This document shows positions 24,754 through 34,106 of a DNA stretch of 64,000 nt, piece after piece (the first letter of the stretch is position 1; each line of letters opens with the position of its first letter). A program made the position numbers and the translations under genes. The notes under the pieces were generated by a model, which was not told where the DNA came from, did not search any database, and saw nothing but the letters and a program-made list of their open reading frames with translations. The DNA comes from Arthrobacter pascens (GTDB lineage Bacteria > Actinomycetota > Actinomycetes > Actinomycetales > Micrococcaceae), in contig NZ_JAFHKT010000130.1 in assembly GCF_017052465.1 (NCBI RefSeq), positions 61,556 to 125,555 of the forward strand, given 5' to 3'.

Positions 24754-25299
24754 CTACTGGCCGATGTCCCGGATCAGGTTGGTGAGGCGGGCCGTGGAGA
24801 GCCTGCGGCCCTGCTCGTCAGTCATGACAATCTCGTGGGTGGTCAGCGTTCGGCCGAGATGGATGGCCGTGCAGGTGCCCGTCACGGTGCCTGACGCGAT
24901 GGACCGGTGATGCGTTGCCCCCACTTCGATGCCCAGTGCCTGCCTGCCCGGCCCCGCATGCATCCCTGCCGCGAAGGACCCCAACGTTTCGGCCAGCACC
25001 ACGTGGGCGCCGCCGTGGAGGATTCCGGCCACCTGGGTGTTCCCTTCCACGGGCATGGTGGCAACCGTCCGTTCGGGGCTCATCTCCAGGAACCGGATCC
25101 CCATCTTCACCACCAGGGCGCCGATTCCGAACCCGCCAAGCCAGTCGTGGAGGTTTTCGGGAACCCCGGCTACCAGGAGCTCATCCTTGAACCGCGCTTC
25201 ATCGCCAGTGCCCGCCGCTTCCGGCGGCCGGGCCTCCTGGCCTTCCCCTCCGGCAGGGCTGGTCTCTCCGGCACGGCCGGGAGTGAAATTGTCCACCAT
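24754..25299 (-). CDS. PaaI-family hotdog thioesterase
   Basis: A 181-aa hotdog-fold thioesterase. The signature VAGILHGGAHVVLAETLGS (residues about 86-104 of this start) carries the His-Gly-Gly motif, and IHLGRTLTTHEIVMTDEQGR closes the domain. Members hydrolyse acyl-CoA thioesters such as phenylacetyl-CoA adducts. A Gly/Glu/Pro-rich linker fills the first 35 residues. I chose the ATG at 25299; a longer frame exists but would overlap the divergent polA start further. The start lies 20 bp from that of polA on the other strand. Confidence 0.82.
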   Translation of the reverse strand: MVDNFTPGRAGETSPAGGEGQEARPPEAAGTGDEARFKDELLVAGVPENLHDWLGGFGIGALVVKMGIRFLEMSPERTVATMPVEGNTQVAGILHGGAHVVLAETLGSFAAGMHAGPGRQALGIEVGATHHRSIASGTVTGTCTAIHLGRTLTTHEIVMTDEQGRRLSTARLTNLIRDIGQ

Positions 25300-25318
25300 G
25301 GCAACTAGGCTGGCACCT

Positions 25319-28117
25319 GTGAGTGAAACAACCAAACCGGCCCCCTTCCCGTCCACAACCGAAACCCGTCAGGACATCGCGGTGTCCTCGCCTGCCGGCC
25401 CGTCAGTGTCGGCCACCGAGGCCCCCGTCATTCCCCTGACGGAGCAGCCCCGGCTTCTGGTGCTGGACGGTCACTCCATGGCGTTCCGGGCTTTCTTCGC
25501 CCTTCCGGCTGACAAGTTCTCAACCGCCCGGGGCCAGCACACCAACGCGATCCACGGCTTCACGTCCATGCTCATCAACCTGATCAAGGAACAGAAGCCC
25601 ACGCACATCGCGGTGGCCTTCGACGTCTCGGACGACACCACTCACCGCAAGGCCGAGTACAGCGAGTACAAGGGCGGCCGCAATGAGACTCCCCGGGAGA
25701 TGAGCGGCCAGATCGACCTCATCGACCAGGTGATGGGCGCCTGGGGCATCAAGACCATCAAGATGCCCGGCTATGAGGCGGACGACATCCTGGCCACGCT
25801 GGCGGCCATGGGTGAAAAGGCCGGCTACGAAGTCCTGCTCGTGTCTGGTGACCGTGACGCCTTCCAGCTCATCACCGACAACGTGTTTGTGCTGTACCCG
25901 CGGAAGGGCGTGAGCGACATCCCGCGCATGGATGCTGCGGCGATCCAGGAAAAGTACTTTGTCTCGCCCGCGCAGTATTCGGATCTCGCTGCCCTGGTGG
26001 GGGAGACTGCGGACAACCTCCCCGGAGTGCCGGGTGTGGGTCCCAAGACGGCCGCGAAGTGGATCAACCTCTATGGCGGGCTCGAAGGAGTCCTGGAGCA
26101 CCTTGACGCCATCGGCGGGAAGGTGGGCGACGCGCTGCGGGCGAACGTTGATTCGGTGAAGCGCAACCGCAAGCTGAACAGGCTCCACACCGACCTTGAC
26201 CTGCCGGTGACGCTGGACGAGCTCGCGGATCCGCGGCCTGACCAGGAGGCGCTCGAGGAGCTCTTTGACACTCTCGAGTTCAAGACCATTCGCACGCGGC
26301 TCTTCGACCTTTATGCCAGCGACGCCCCGGAAGCGGAACGCGAGACCCTGGAGACGCGGGACTTCGCCACGCTGACGGACGCGGACGCGCTCCGGTCCTT
26401 CCTCACGGCCGGCGCCGGCCAGCGGTCTGCCCTTGCCGTCGATGTACTGCCTGGCCGGATCGGCGAGGACGCCGACGCCGTCGCGATCGTGCGGGACGAC
26501 GCCGCCGCCTACATCGACCTCACCTCACTGGACGCCGAGGCTGAGAATGTTCTGGCCCAGTGGCTCCGGGACGCGGAGTCCCCGAAGGTCATGCACGGCT
26601 ACAAGGCAGCCCTGAAAGCACTGAACAACCGCGGACTCGGCCTGGAAGGGGTGGTGGACGACACCTCCATCTCCGGCTACCTGATCCAGCCCGACCGCCG
26701 CACCTACGAGCTGGCCGAACTGGCCCAGTACCACCTGAACATCCACGTCTCCCCGGAGGCCGCCAAAGCCGGCCAGCTGGAACTGTCATTCGACGACGAC
26801 GCCGCCGCGGCGTCGGGCGCACTGGTCCAGGTCGCCGCCGTCGTCCAAAAGCTGAGCCGGTTCTTCGACTCGGAACTGCGGGAACGCAAGGCCGAGGAAC
26901 TGCTGGCCACACTGGAACTGCCGGTGAGCCGGGTCCTGGCCGACATGGAGCATACGGGCATCTCCGTCTCCATGGAGCTGATGGACGAGCAGCTGGCGGA
27001 CCTCGCCAGGGTGATCGACGACGCCCAGGAGCGTGCGTTTGCCGCCATCGGCCACGAGGTGAACCTGGGCTCCCCGAAACAGCTGCAAACGGTGCTGTTC
27101 GACGAGCTGCAGCTGCCCAAGACCAAGAAGATCAAATCGGGCTACACCACAGACGCCGCCTCGCTGAAGAACCTGCTGGAGAAGACGGGACACGAATTCC
27201 TGGTCCAGCTGATGGCCCACCGTGAATCGGCCAAGCTGCGCCAAATGGTGGAGACGCTCAAAAAATCCGTGGCCGAAGACGGCCGCATCCACACCACGTA
27301 CGCCCAGAACGTCGCGGCCACGGGACGCATTTCCTCCAACAACCCCAACCTGCAGAACATCCCGATCCGCAGCGAGGAGGGCCGCCGGGTCCGCGGCATC
27401 TTCGTGGTCAGCGACGGGTATGAGTGCCTGCTGTCCGCGGACTACTCGCAGATTGAAATGCGCATCATGGCCCACCTGTCCGGTGACGCGGGGCTGATCG
27501 AGGCCTACCGCCAGGGCGAGGACCTGCACCGCTTCGTGGGCTCGTCCATCTTCCACGTGCCGCCGGCAGAGGTCACCAGCGCCATGCGCTCCAAGGTCAA
27601 GGCGATGTCCTACGGCCTGGCCTACGGGCTGACCTCGTTCGGGCTGTCCAAGCAGCTGGAAATTTCGGTCGATGAGGCCAGGACGCTCATGAAGAACTAC
27701 TTCGACCGGTTCGGTGCCGTCCGCGACTACCTCCGGGGAGTGGTGGACCAGGCCAGGATCGACGGTTACACGTCCACCATCGAAGGGCGCCGCCGTTACC
27801 TGCCGGATCTCACCAGCACGGACCGGCAGATGCGGGAAAACGCCGAGCGCATCGCCCTCAACTCGCCCATCCAGGGGTCTGCCGCGGACATCATCAAGCG
27901 GGCCATGCTGGGAGTGCACGCCGAGCTGGCGGCCCAGGGGCTCAAGTCGCGCATGCTGCTGCAGGTGCACGATGAACTGGTGCTGGAGGTGGCCAACGGT
28001 GAACGCGAGGCGGTCGAGAAGCTGGTCACCGAGCAGATGGGCTCCGCTGCGCAACTGAGTGTTCCCCTTGATGTGCAGATCGGCGTGGGCACCAGCTGGT
28101 ACGACGCAGGCCACTAG
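25319..28117 (+). CDS. polA: DNA polymerase I
   Basis: A 932-aa family A polymerase. The N-terminal 5'-3' exonuclease (about residues 40-330) begins LLVLDGHSMAFRAFFA and has GYEADDILATL and VSGDRDAFQLI. The middle domain is a degenerate 3'-5' exonuclease: the expected Asp-x-Glu is replaced (ALAVDVLPG), so proofreading is probably absent. The polymerase part has motif A DYSQIEMR (Asp708), motif B KVKAMSYGLAYG and motif C QVHDELVLE (Asp885). It joins excision repair and Okazaki processing. Start uncertain: GTG 25319 preferred, ATG 25298 possible. A hairpin follows 12 bases after the stop. Confidence 0.96.
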   Translation: MSETTKPAPFPSTTETRQDIAVSSPAGPSVSATEAPVIPLTEQPRLLVLDGHSMAFRAFFALPADKFSTARGQHTNAIHGFTSMLINLIKEQKPTHIAVAFDVSDDTTHRKAEYSEYKGGRNETPREMSGQIDLIDQVMGAWGIKTIKMPGYEADDILATLAAMGEKAGYEVLLVSGDRDAFQLITDNVFVLYPRKGVSDIPRMDAAAIQEKYFVSPAQYSDLAALVGETADNLPGVPGVGPKTAAKWINLYGGLEGVLEHLDAIGGKVGDALRANVDSVKRNRKLNRLHTDLDLPVTLDELADPRPDQEALEELFDTLEFKTIRTRLFDLYASDAPEAERETLETRDFATLTDADALRSFLTAGAGQRSALAVDVLPGRIGEDADAVAIVRDDAAAYIDLTSLDAEAENVLAQWLRDAESPKVMHGYKAALKALNNRGLGLEGVVDDTSISGYLIQPDRRTYELAELAQYHLNIHVSPEAAKAGQLELSFDDDAAAASGALVQVAAVVQKLSRFFDSELRERKAEELLATLELPVSRVLADMEHTGISVSMELMDEQLADLARVIDDAQERAFAAIGHEVNLGSPKQLQTVLFDELQLPKTKKIKSGYTTDAASLKNLLEKTGHEFLVQLMAHRESAKLRQMVETLKKSVAEDGRIHTTYAQNVAATGRISSNNPNLQNIPIRSEEGRRVRGIFVVSDGYECLLSADYSQIEMRIMAHLSGDAGLIEAYRQGEDLHRFVGSSIFHVPPAEVTSAMRSKVKAMSYGLAYGLTSFGLSKQLEISVDEARTLMKNYFDRFGAVRDYLRGVVDQARIDGYTSTIEGRRRYLPDLTSTDRQMRENAERIALNSPIQGSAADIIKRAMLGVHAELAAQGLKSRMLLQVHDELVLEVANGEREAVEKLVTEQMGSAAQLSVPLDVQIGVGTSWYDAGH

Positions 28118-28128
28118 ACGATGCAGGA

Positions 28129-28160
28129 TGCGGAGGGCGCCATATCAGGCGCCCTCCGCA
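28129..28160 (+). terminator. polA terminator hairpin
   Basis: TGCGGAGGGCGCC pairs perfectly with GGCGCCCTCCGCA (13 bp) around ATATCA, starting 12 bases after the polA stop. No T run follows. Confidence 0.6.
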
Positions 28161-28207
28161 GGTGATTCACTGGGGTGCAAATTCATTCGGTTCAAAGGGG
28201 GCAGTAC

Positions 28208-29497
28208 ATGGCAGACAACTATGAGATCAGGCGGTTCAGGGCGGCGGACAAGGGCACGCCCGATTACGCCCACGGGACCGACTGGATTCAGGCCGTGGGC
28301 TTCGGTTTCCACGACACCCGCCGGAATGACGAATTCGTGGACAAGATCATGGCCATGTACCGGCAGGATGACCGTGAGCTGACGGGCGTCTACCAGACGG
28401 CCCACGTTGCACCGCATTCCCTGGGCGCCAACGTTCCCGTGGCCACGTTCGGCACACTGCGCAAAGACATGAACGTCGGCTACGGCCGTCAGCTCCGGAC
28501 GCACATGGTGACGGCTGTGACGGTGCGCGGCACGCACCGTCGCCAGGGCATCCTGCGCCGCATGATGACCGAAGACCTCGCTGCCGCCAAAGCCGACGGG
28601 CTGGCCGTGGCGGCGCTTACGGCCTCGGAAGGCTCCATCTACGGGCGCTTCGGCTACGGCGTGGCAACGTTCGAGCGCAGCATCAAGGTGGACACCGGAG
28701 CCCGGTTCCGGCTTCGGCACGCGGCAACAGGCAGAGTAGAAATAGCGGACCGGAAAGTCCTCCTGGACCTGGCGCCGGAAGTGTTCGAACGCGTGCACCG
28801 GCACACCCCGGGCTCCATCGTCCGGCAGGATGCCTACCGGCAGACCGTGTCAGGCGTCTGCGGCCGCGACGGCGCGGAAGACGAGGCCATCAAGTGCGCA
28901 CTGCACTACGACGCCTCCGGCTCCGTGGATGGCTACGTCTCCTACAAGTTCGCCGGCTGGGACACCAAGCCGTACACGATCGAACTCGTCGACCTCGTGG
29001 CCGCCACCAACTCCGCCTATCTGGAACTGTGGCAGTTCCTCGGCAGCATCGACCTGATCGAGCGTGTCAGCTGGGCGGAGGCCCCGGCGGACGACCCGCT
29101 CGCATGGGCGCTGGAAGACCCCCGGTGCATCGAGTCCTCGGACCACCGCGACATGCTCTGGCTCCGGGTCCTGGACACGGGCAAGACGCTGGCCGCCCGG
29201 CGCTACTCCGCGGACGGCGCCCTCATCCTGGGGATCAGCGACGCCCTGGGACTTGCCGGTGGCACGTTCCGCGTCGAGGTCAGCGGCGGGGAAGCGAACG
29301 TCACGGAGGCCCCGGCCGGCTCGGAGCCGGACCTGTCGCTGGACGTCGCCGACCTCGGATCCGTCTATCTGGGGGCCGTCTGTCCCGTCACCCTGAAAGC
29401 CGCAGGACTTATCACGGAGCACACACCGGGAGCGGCGCTGAAAGCGCGGCTCATGTTCGCTGTCGAACGCCCGGCGCACTGCCTGACACATTTCTGA
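28208..29497 (+). CDS. Eis-like GNAT N-acetyltransferase
   Basis: A 429-aa protein of the Eis family: tandem GNAT folds with a sterol-carrier-like C-terminal domain. The acetyl-CoA site is VRGTHRRQGILRRMMT (the R-x-x-G-x-G/L-type loop, about residues 99-114), and EGSIYGRFGYGVAT follows. Mycobacterial Eis acetylates aminoglycosides and other amines; this homologue's substrate is unknown. The ATG at 28208 has a GGGGG-type ribosome site seven bases upstream, preferred over an earlier in-frame start at 28175. Monocistronic between polA and rpsA. Confidence 0.85.
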   Translation: MADNYEIRRFRAADKGTPDYAHGTDWIQAVGFGFHDTRRNDEFVDKIMAMYRQDDRELTGVYQTAHVAPHSLGANVPVATFGTLRKDMNVGYGRQLRTHMVTAVTVRGTHRRQGILRRMMTEDLAAAKADGLAVAALTASEGSIYGRFGYGVATFERSIKVDTGARFRLRHAATGRVEIADRKVLLDLAPEVFERVHRHTPGSIVRQDAYRQTVSGVCGRDGAEDEAIKCALHYDASGSVDGYVSYKFAGWDTKPYTIELVDLVAATNSAYLELWQFLGSIDLIERVSWAEAPADDPLAWALEDPRCIESSDHRDMLWLRVLDTGKTLAARRYSADGALILGISDALGLAGGTFRVEVSGGEANVTEAPAGSEPDLSLDVADLGSVYLGAVCPVTLKAAGLITEHTPGAALKARLMFAVERPAHCLTHF

Positions 29498-29541
29498 CAG
29501 CATTTTGGCAGGTCACAGGCCTCCGGCGTAGCGGCGGCGCT

Positions 29542-29571
29542 TTGACCGGCGTTGGCGAGTGCGACTAGAAT
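29542..29571 (+). promoter_or_regulatory. rpsA promoter
   Basis: TTGACC (29542-29547) and TAGAAT (29566-29571) are separated by 18 bases and oriented toward rpsA, a good vegetative sigma match. The transcript would have a leader of about 148 nt before the ATG at 29727. Confidence 0.65.
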
Positions 29572-29726
29572 AAACGGGCGTGTACTAGGTGCACGTATCT
29601 ATAATCCACAAAATCAGGATGACCCGGCACATCCGCGTGATATGCCGTGCTTTGCGCCTGCGTTCCATAACGCGGGCGCGATGGTTTGCCTGACCGACTA
29701 ACTATCCACAACGGAGCCCCTACTAC

Positions 29727-31202
29727 ATGACCATCACCTCCACCGAGAAGCCCGGTACCCCCGTAGTCGCCATTAACGACATCGGTACCGCTGAGGACTT
29801 CCTCGCAGCAGTCGACGCCACCATCAAGTACTTCAACGACGGAGACCTCGTCGAAGGTACCGTCGTCAAGGTCGACCGCGACGAAGTTCTGCTCGACATC
29901 GGTTACAAGACCGAAGGTGTCATCCCCTCCCGCGAGCTTTCCATCAAGCACGACGTTGACCCCGGAGACGTCGTCTCCGTTGGCGATCAGGTCGAAGCCC
30001 TGGTGCTCACCAAGGAAGACAAAGAAGGCCGCCTGATCCTCTCCAAGAAGCGTGCTCAGTACGAGCGCGCCTGGGGCGACATCGAGAAGGTCAAGGAAGA
30101 AGACGGTGTTGTCACCGGTACCGTCATCGAGGTTGTCAAGGGTGGTCTTATCCTCGACATCGGTCTGCGCGGCTTCCTGCCGGCGTCCCTCGTCGAGATG
30201 CGCCGCGTGCGCGACTTGGCTCCGTACATCGGTCAGCAGATCGAAGCCAAGATCATCGAGCTGGACAAGAACCGCAACAACGTTGTGCTGTCCCGCCGTG
30301 CATGGCTCGAGCAGACCCAGTCCGAGGTCCGCTCCACGTTCCTCAACAAGCTGGAAAAGGGCCAGGTTCGTCCCGGCGTCGTTTCCTCCATCGTCAACTT
30401 CGGTGCCTTCGTGGACCTGGGCGGCGTAGACGGCCTCGTCCACGTTTCCGAGCTGTCCTGGAAGCACATCGACCACCCGTCCGAGGTTGTCGAAGTTGGC
30501 CAGGAAGTCACCGTCGAGGTTCTCGAGGTCGACCTGGACCGCGAGCGTGTTTCCCTGTCGCTCAAGGCTACGCAGGAAGATCCGTGGCAGACCTTCGCCC
30601 GCACCCACGCCCTCGGCCAGGTTGTTCCGGGTAAGGTCACCAAGCTCGTTCCGTTCGGTGCGTTCGTTCGCGTCGAAGACGGCATCGAAGGCCTCGTTCA
30701 CATCTCCGAGCTGGCTGTCCGCCACGTGGAGCTGGCTGAGCAGGTTGTCTCCGTTGGCGACGAGCTGTTCGTCAAGGTCATCGACATCGACCTCGAGCGC
30801 CGCCGTATCTCGCTCTCCCTCAAGCAGGCCAACGAGGGGGTCGACGCCGACAGCACCGAATTCGACCCGGCACTCTACGGCATGGCCGCCGAGTACGACG
30901 AAGAGGGCAACTACAAGTACCCGGAGGGCTTCGACCCGGAGTCCAACGAGTGGCTTGAAGGCTACGAGAACCAGCGCGCCGCCTGGGAGCAGCAGTACGC
31001 TGACGCCCAGACCCGCTGGGAAGCACACAAGAAGCAGGTTGCCCAGCACGCTGCCGACGACGCTGCCGCTGCAACGTCCGGTGAGAGCGATTCCGGCACC
31101 ACCAGCTACTCCTCGGAGCCGGCTGCAACCGAGACCGGCGCAGGCACGCTTGCTTCGGACGAGGCTCTTGCAGCACTGCGTGAGAAGCTGACCGGCAACT
31201 AA
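29727..31202 (+). CDS. rpsA: 30S ribosomal protein S1
   Basis: A 491-aa protein with four S1 RNA-binding domains at about residues 37-105, 124-191, 210-280 and 297-366, each with a clear motif (for example VSSIVNFGAFVDLGGVDG and TKLVPFGAFVRVEDGIEG). S1 binds mRNA on the small ribosomal subunit and helps initiation. A long acidic and Gln/Ala-rich tail of about 110 residues follows, as in other actinobacterial S1 proteins. Strongly biased codon use fits high expression. Own promoter upstream and a near-perfect bidirectional terminator downstream make it monocistronic. Confidence 0.97.
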   Translation: MTITSTEKPGTPVVAINDIGTAEDFLAAVDATIKYFNDGDLVEGTVVKVDRDEVLLDIGYKTEGVIPSRELSIKHDVDPGDVVSVGDQVEALVLTKEDKEGRLILSKKRAQYERAWGDIEKVKEEDGVVTGTVIEVVKGGLILDIGLRGFLPASLVEMRRVRDLAPYIGQQIEAKIIELDKNRNNVVLSRRAWLEQTQSEVRSTFLNKLEKGQVRPGVVSSIVNFGAFVDLGGVDGLVHVSELSWKHIDHPSEVVEVGQEVTVEVLEVDLDRERVSLSLKATQEDPWQTFARTHALGQVVPGKVTKLVPFGAFVRVEDGIEGLVHISELAVRHVELAEQVVSVGDELFVKVIDIDLERRRISLSLKQANEGVDADSTEFDPALYGMAAEYDEEGNYKYPEGFDPESNEWLEGYENQRAAWEQQYADAQTRWEAHKKQVAQHAADDAAAATSGESDSGTTSYSSEPAATETGAGTLASDEALAALREKLTGN

Positions 31203-31227
31203 TTGCCAGTAAAGACTGATTGCCAGT

Positions 31228-31268
31228 AAAAAGGTGGCCGTCCCCGGAAGGGGACGGCCACCTTTTTT
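31228..31268. terminator. Bidirectional intrinsic terminator after rpsA
   Basis: An 18-bp perfect stem (five A plus GGTGGCCGTCCCC, and its complement) around GGAA, followed by T6 on the top strand and preceded by A5, so it ends both rpsA and the convergent DJ-1/PfpI gene. The best terminator in the window. A short repeat, TTGCCAGTAAA, occurs twice just before it. Confidence 0.92.
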
Positions 31269-31322
31269 GCTGTCTTTGGAACTACGTGCCCGGCCTGTCT
31301 GCTGCCGCTGCGTTCCGGCGGC

Positions 31323-31889
31323 TCAGGCAGTCTGGCCGGCGTGCTCGCCTTCGGCGATTTCCTCGAGCACCTTGTCATTAAAGGCCGGGAGGTCGTCCGG
31401 CTTGCGGCTGGTCACGAAACCCTGGTCCACCACCACTTTCTCGTCCGACCAGTTCGCGCCGGCGTTCCTGAGATCGGTCGCGAGGGTGTGGTACGAGGTG
31501 AGGTTCCGGCCCTTGACCACGCCGGCATCAATCAGCAGCCAGGGGCCGTGGCAAATCGCGGCCACGGGCTTGTGCTGCTCGAAGAAGCTCCGGGCGAAGG
31601 CCTGGGCGTCCTTGTTCACGCGCAGGTGGTCGGCGTTCACCACGCCACCGGGGATCACCAGGGCGTGGAAGTCCGAGGCGTTGGCCTCCGCCAGGGTGAG
31701 GTCCACGTCAAACGTGTCCCCCTTCTCGACCCCATTGAAGCCTTGAATCTTTCCGCTGGACGGAGCAACGAGGGTGGGCTCACCGCCGGCCTCCTTGACC
31801 GCGTTCCAGGGGCTTGTCAGCTCCACCTGCTCCACCCCGTGGGTGAGCAGAAAGGCGACCTTCTTGCCTGCGATGTTGTGTTCCGACAT
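31323..31889 (-). CDS. DJ-1/PfpI-family protein (type 1 glutamine amidotransferase-like)
   Basis: A 188-aa protein of the PfpI group: KKVAFLLTHGVEQVEL at the start, ALVIPGGVVNADHLR in the middle and the nucleophile elbow AAICHGPWLLID with its Cys. Such proteins are annotated as intracellular protease I or as protein deglycases that repair glyoxal damage; the activity is disputed. ATG start at 31889. It converges on rpsA and shares its terminator. About 160 bp upstream to the next gene hold its promoter, not identified. Confidence 0.9.
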   Translation of the reverse strand: MSEHNIAGKKVAFLLTHGVEQVELTSPWNAVKEAGGEPTLVAPSSGKIQGFNGVEKGDTFDVDLTLAEANASDFHALVIPGGVVNADHLRVNKDAQAFARSFFEQHKPVAAICHGPWLLIDAGVVKGRNLTSYHTLATDLRNAGANWSDEKVVVDQGFVTSRKPDDLPAFNDKVLEEIAEGEHAGQTA

Positions 31890-32051
31890 TCGTCCTCCTT
31901 CAACTTGGCGCGCCGCCGGGCGTGTGCCGCGGGGACATGCGGGCGCGGCGCGCGGTGTGCTGGCTTACACATCAACCCTAGGAAGCAGGAAACTGATAAG
32001 CAACCTGAGTATTGGTTAGGGCCTGGCACGTTAGTTCAGCGGCCAGCACCG

Positions 32052-32744
32052 TCAGTGGGGGAGCGGCGCGTCCACCCAGTCTGTGCCCTCCGGCTCAAGC
32101 GCCGCGGTTCCGGACGTCATTGCCGCGAGCCGCTCGGTCGCTTCCGCCAGCGGTTCCGGCGCGTCAGGCAGCGCGATGCGCAGGACAGTCGCCTGCGGCT
32201 CGTAGCCCGTTTCGGCCATGGCATAGCCGGCGGCGCGGAGATCGTTCTCAAGCCGCCCGGCAGCGGCATGGGGCACCCGGACAGCGCAGAGGCGCAGCCG
32301 CCTGCGCTGCACCAGCGGCGCGAGTTCAAGGGCCGCGGACACCGACTCGGAATACGCCCGCACCAACCCTCCGGCCCCCAGAAGGATTCCGCCGAAGTAC
32401 CGCACGACGACGGCACTCACATCGCTGAGGTCCGTCACCCCGGACGCGGTTTCCCGCCGGATGAGGGCCTCGAGCATGGGGATCCCCGCCGTTCCGGAGG
32501 GCTCGCCGTCGTCGCTCGAACGCTGGACGCTGCGGTCCGGGCCCAGTACGAACGCGGAACAGTGGTGCCGGGCGTCGTGGAATTCCCGCCGCAGGTCCGC
32601 CACGAGCGCCCGGGCAGCCTCTTCGCTGTCCGTGCGCCGCAGCACAGTGATGAACCGTGACCGTTTGATCTCCAGCTCATGGCGGAAGTCTGGCCCGGCG
32701 GCCAGGGTGGTGAAGGACGACGTCCTGCTCTCCTGCTCTTGCAC
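32052..32744 (-). CDS. YigZ/IMPACT-family protein
   Basis: A 230-aa protein of the YigZ (UPF0029/IMPACT) family. The IMPACT domain contains HELEIKRSRFITVLRRTDS, DDGEPSGTAGIPMLEAL (the conserved D-G-E-P-x-G-T-A-G motif) and VVVRYFGGILLGAGGLVRAY. A second ferredoxin-like domain fills the end. Function is not settled; a link to translation or GCN2-like regulation is discussed for eukaryotic relatives. GTG start at 32744. Divergent from coaE across a short repeat-bearing gap. Confidence 0.88.
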   Translation of the reverse strand: MQEQESRTSSFTTLAAGPDFRHELEIKRSRFITVLRRTDSEEAARALVADLRREFHDARHHCSAFVLGPDRSVQRSSDDGEPSGTAGIPMLEALIRRETASGVTDLSDVSAVVVRYFGGILLGAGGLVRAYSESVSAALELAPLVQRRRLRLCAVRVPHAAAGRLENDLRAAGYAMAETGYEPQATVLRIALPDAPEPLAEATERLAAMTSGTAALEPEGTDWVDAPLPH

Positions 32745-32773
32745 CGCCCAAGTCTAGTCCGGGCATGGGCCCA

Positions 32774-32852
32774 CGAGGTCAGGGGGGCGGTGGGTGGGCC
32801 CACGCCGTCAGGGTTCCCTGGGTGAGCGGAGCGAGGTCAGGGGGGCGGTGGG
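32774..32852. repeat. 21-bp direct repeat pair upstream of coaE
   Basis: A 21-bp unit beginning CGAGGTCAGGGGGGCGG occurs at 32774-32794 and again at 32832-32852, 58 bp apart, in the yigZ/coaE gap. It ends 15 bp before the coaE GTG. Could be a local duplication or control element. Confidence 0.7.
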
Positions 32853-32867
32853 GACTAGTCTGGGGGA

Positions 32868-34106
32868 GTGTTGAAGATTGGGTTGACGGGCGGCATCGCC
32901 TCAGGGAAGTCCATGGTGGCCGCGCGCCTCAAAGAGCTGGGGGCGGTGCCGGTCGACGCTGACGCCATTGCCCGTGACGTCGTGGCACCCGGCACGCCCG
33001 GCCTCGCGGCCGTGGTGCGGGCGTTCGGGGCAGATATCCTCGACGCCGACGGGCGGCTCGACCGGCCCCGCCTCGGTGCCGTTGTGTTCGGTGACCCGGA
33101 GCGGCGTGCGGAGCTTAATGGCATCGTCCATCCCCTGGTCCGCCGGCAGGCCGCCGCGGTGATCGCCGCGGCGCCCGCGGACGCCGTCGTGGTCCAGGAC
33201 ATCCCGCTCCTCGTCGAAACGGGCCAGCAAAGCAGCTTCCACCTCGTCGTGGTGGTGGACGCGGCGGCCGAGGTCCGGCTCCAGCGCATGGTCAAGCACC
33301 GCAACATGACGGAGGAGGAAGCCCGCTCCCGGATGGCCGCCCAGGCTGCGCGGGACGTCAGGCTGGCGGCGGCCGATGTTGTGCTGGACAACTCCGGCAC
33401 GCCGGAGGATCTGCGGGGTGAGGTGGACCGGCTGTGGCAGGACCGGCTCGTGCCGTACGCCATGAACATCAGCAACGCCACCGTTGCCGCCCGAAACGGC
33501 GGGCCGGTGCTCGCTCCGCACGATCCCGACTGGCGGCGCCAGGCGAGCCTGCTAATGGACAGGCTGCGGGCCGCTGCCCCCGACGAAGTCCTCGCCGTTG
33601 AGCACATCGGCTCCACGGCCGTTCCCGGACTCGACGCCAAGGACGTCATCGATCTGCAGATGGCGGTCACGGACCTGGAGGCAGCGGACCGCATGGCGCC
33701 GCTTCTCGGTGCCGCCGGCTTTCCCGCCTGGCCGGGCATCCTGCTCGACAGCCCCATCGCCGGACGCCCAGATCCCGCCGCGTGGTCGAAGCGGCTCCAC
33801 GGCAACGCGGACCCCGGGCGGCCCGTGAACCTCCACGTCCGCGTCGCCGGCTCTCCGGGCTGGCGCTTCGCACTGGGCTTCCGTGACTGGCTGACCGCAG
33901 ACCCGGCCGCCCGGGACGCCTATGCTGCCGAAAAGCGCCGGGTCGCGGCGCTCCACGCATCGGACAGCTCAACCTCCGGGTACGCCCAGGAGAAGGAGGC
34001 CTGGTTCATGGAGACCGCCGGCCCCGGCATGGAGCGGTGGGCCGCAAGCAGCGGCTGGCAGCCGCCGTCGTACGCCTCTGCGGGCAGCGGTAGATTAGAT
34101 ACATGA
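32868..34106 (+). CDS. coaE: Dephospho-CoA kinase fused to GrpB domain
   Basis: A 412-aa fusion. Residues 1-200 are dephospho-CoA kinase, the last step of coenzyme A synthesis: P-loop [11 protein letters not shown] (about 5-15), [13 protein letters not shown], and [10 protein letters not shown]. Residues about 215-400 are a GrpB/UPF0157 nucleotidyltransferase-fold domain ([21 protein letters not shown]). The same fusion is found in Mycobacterium tuberculosis CoaE, where the extra domain aids folding. The stop overlaps the uvrB start (ATGA), so uvrB may be translated by coupling. Start GTG 32868; TTG 32871 is possible. Confidence 0.94.
   Translation: MLKIGLTGGIASGKSMVAARLKELGAVPVDADAIARDVVAPGTPGLAAVVRAFGADILDADGRLDRPRLGAVVFGDPERRAELNGIVHPLVRRQAAAVIAAAPADAVVVQDIPLLVETGQQSSFHLVVVVDAAAEVRLQRMVKHRNMTEEEARSRMAAQAARDVRLAAADVVLDNSGTPEDLRGEVDRLWQDRLVPYAMNISNATVAARNGGPVLAPHDPDWRRQASLLMDRLRAAAPDEVLAVEHIGSTAVPGLDAKDVIDLQMAVTDLEAADRMAPLLGAAGFPAWPGILLDSPIAGRPDPAAWSKRLHGNADPGRPVNLHVRVAGSPGWRFALGFRDWLTADPAARDAYAAEKRRVAALHASDSSTSGYAQEKEAWFMETAGPGMERWAASSGWQPPSYASAGSGRLDT

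Noticed and set aside
24929..25318. N-terminal extension of the polA frame
   Set aside because: It overlaps the thioesterase gene on the other strand and its sequence is not polymerase-like; the homology begins after 25319.
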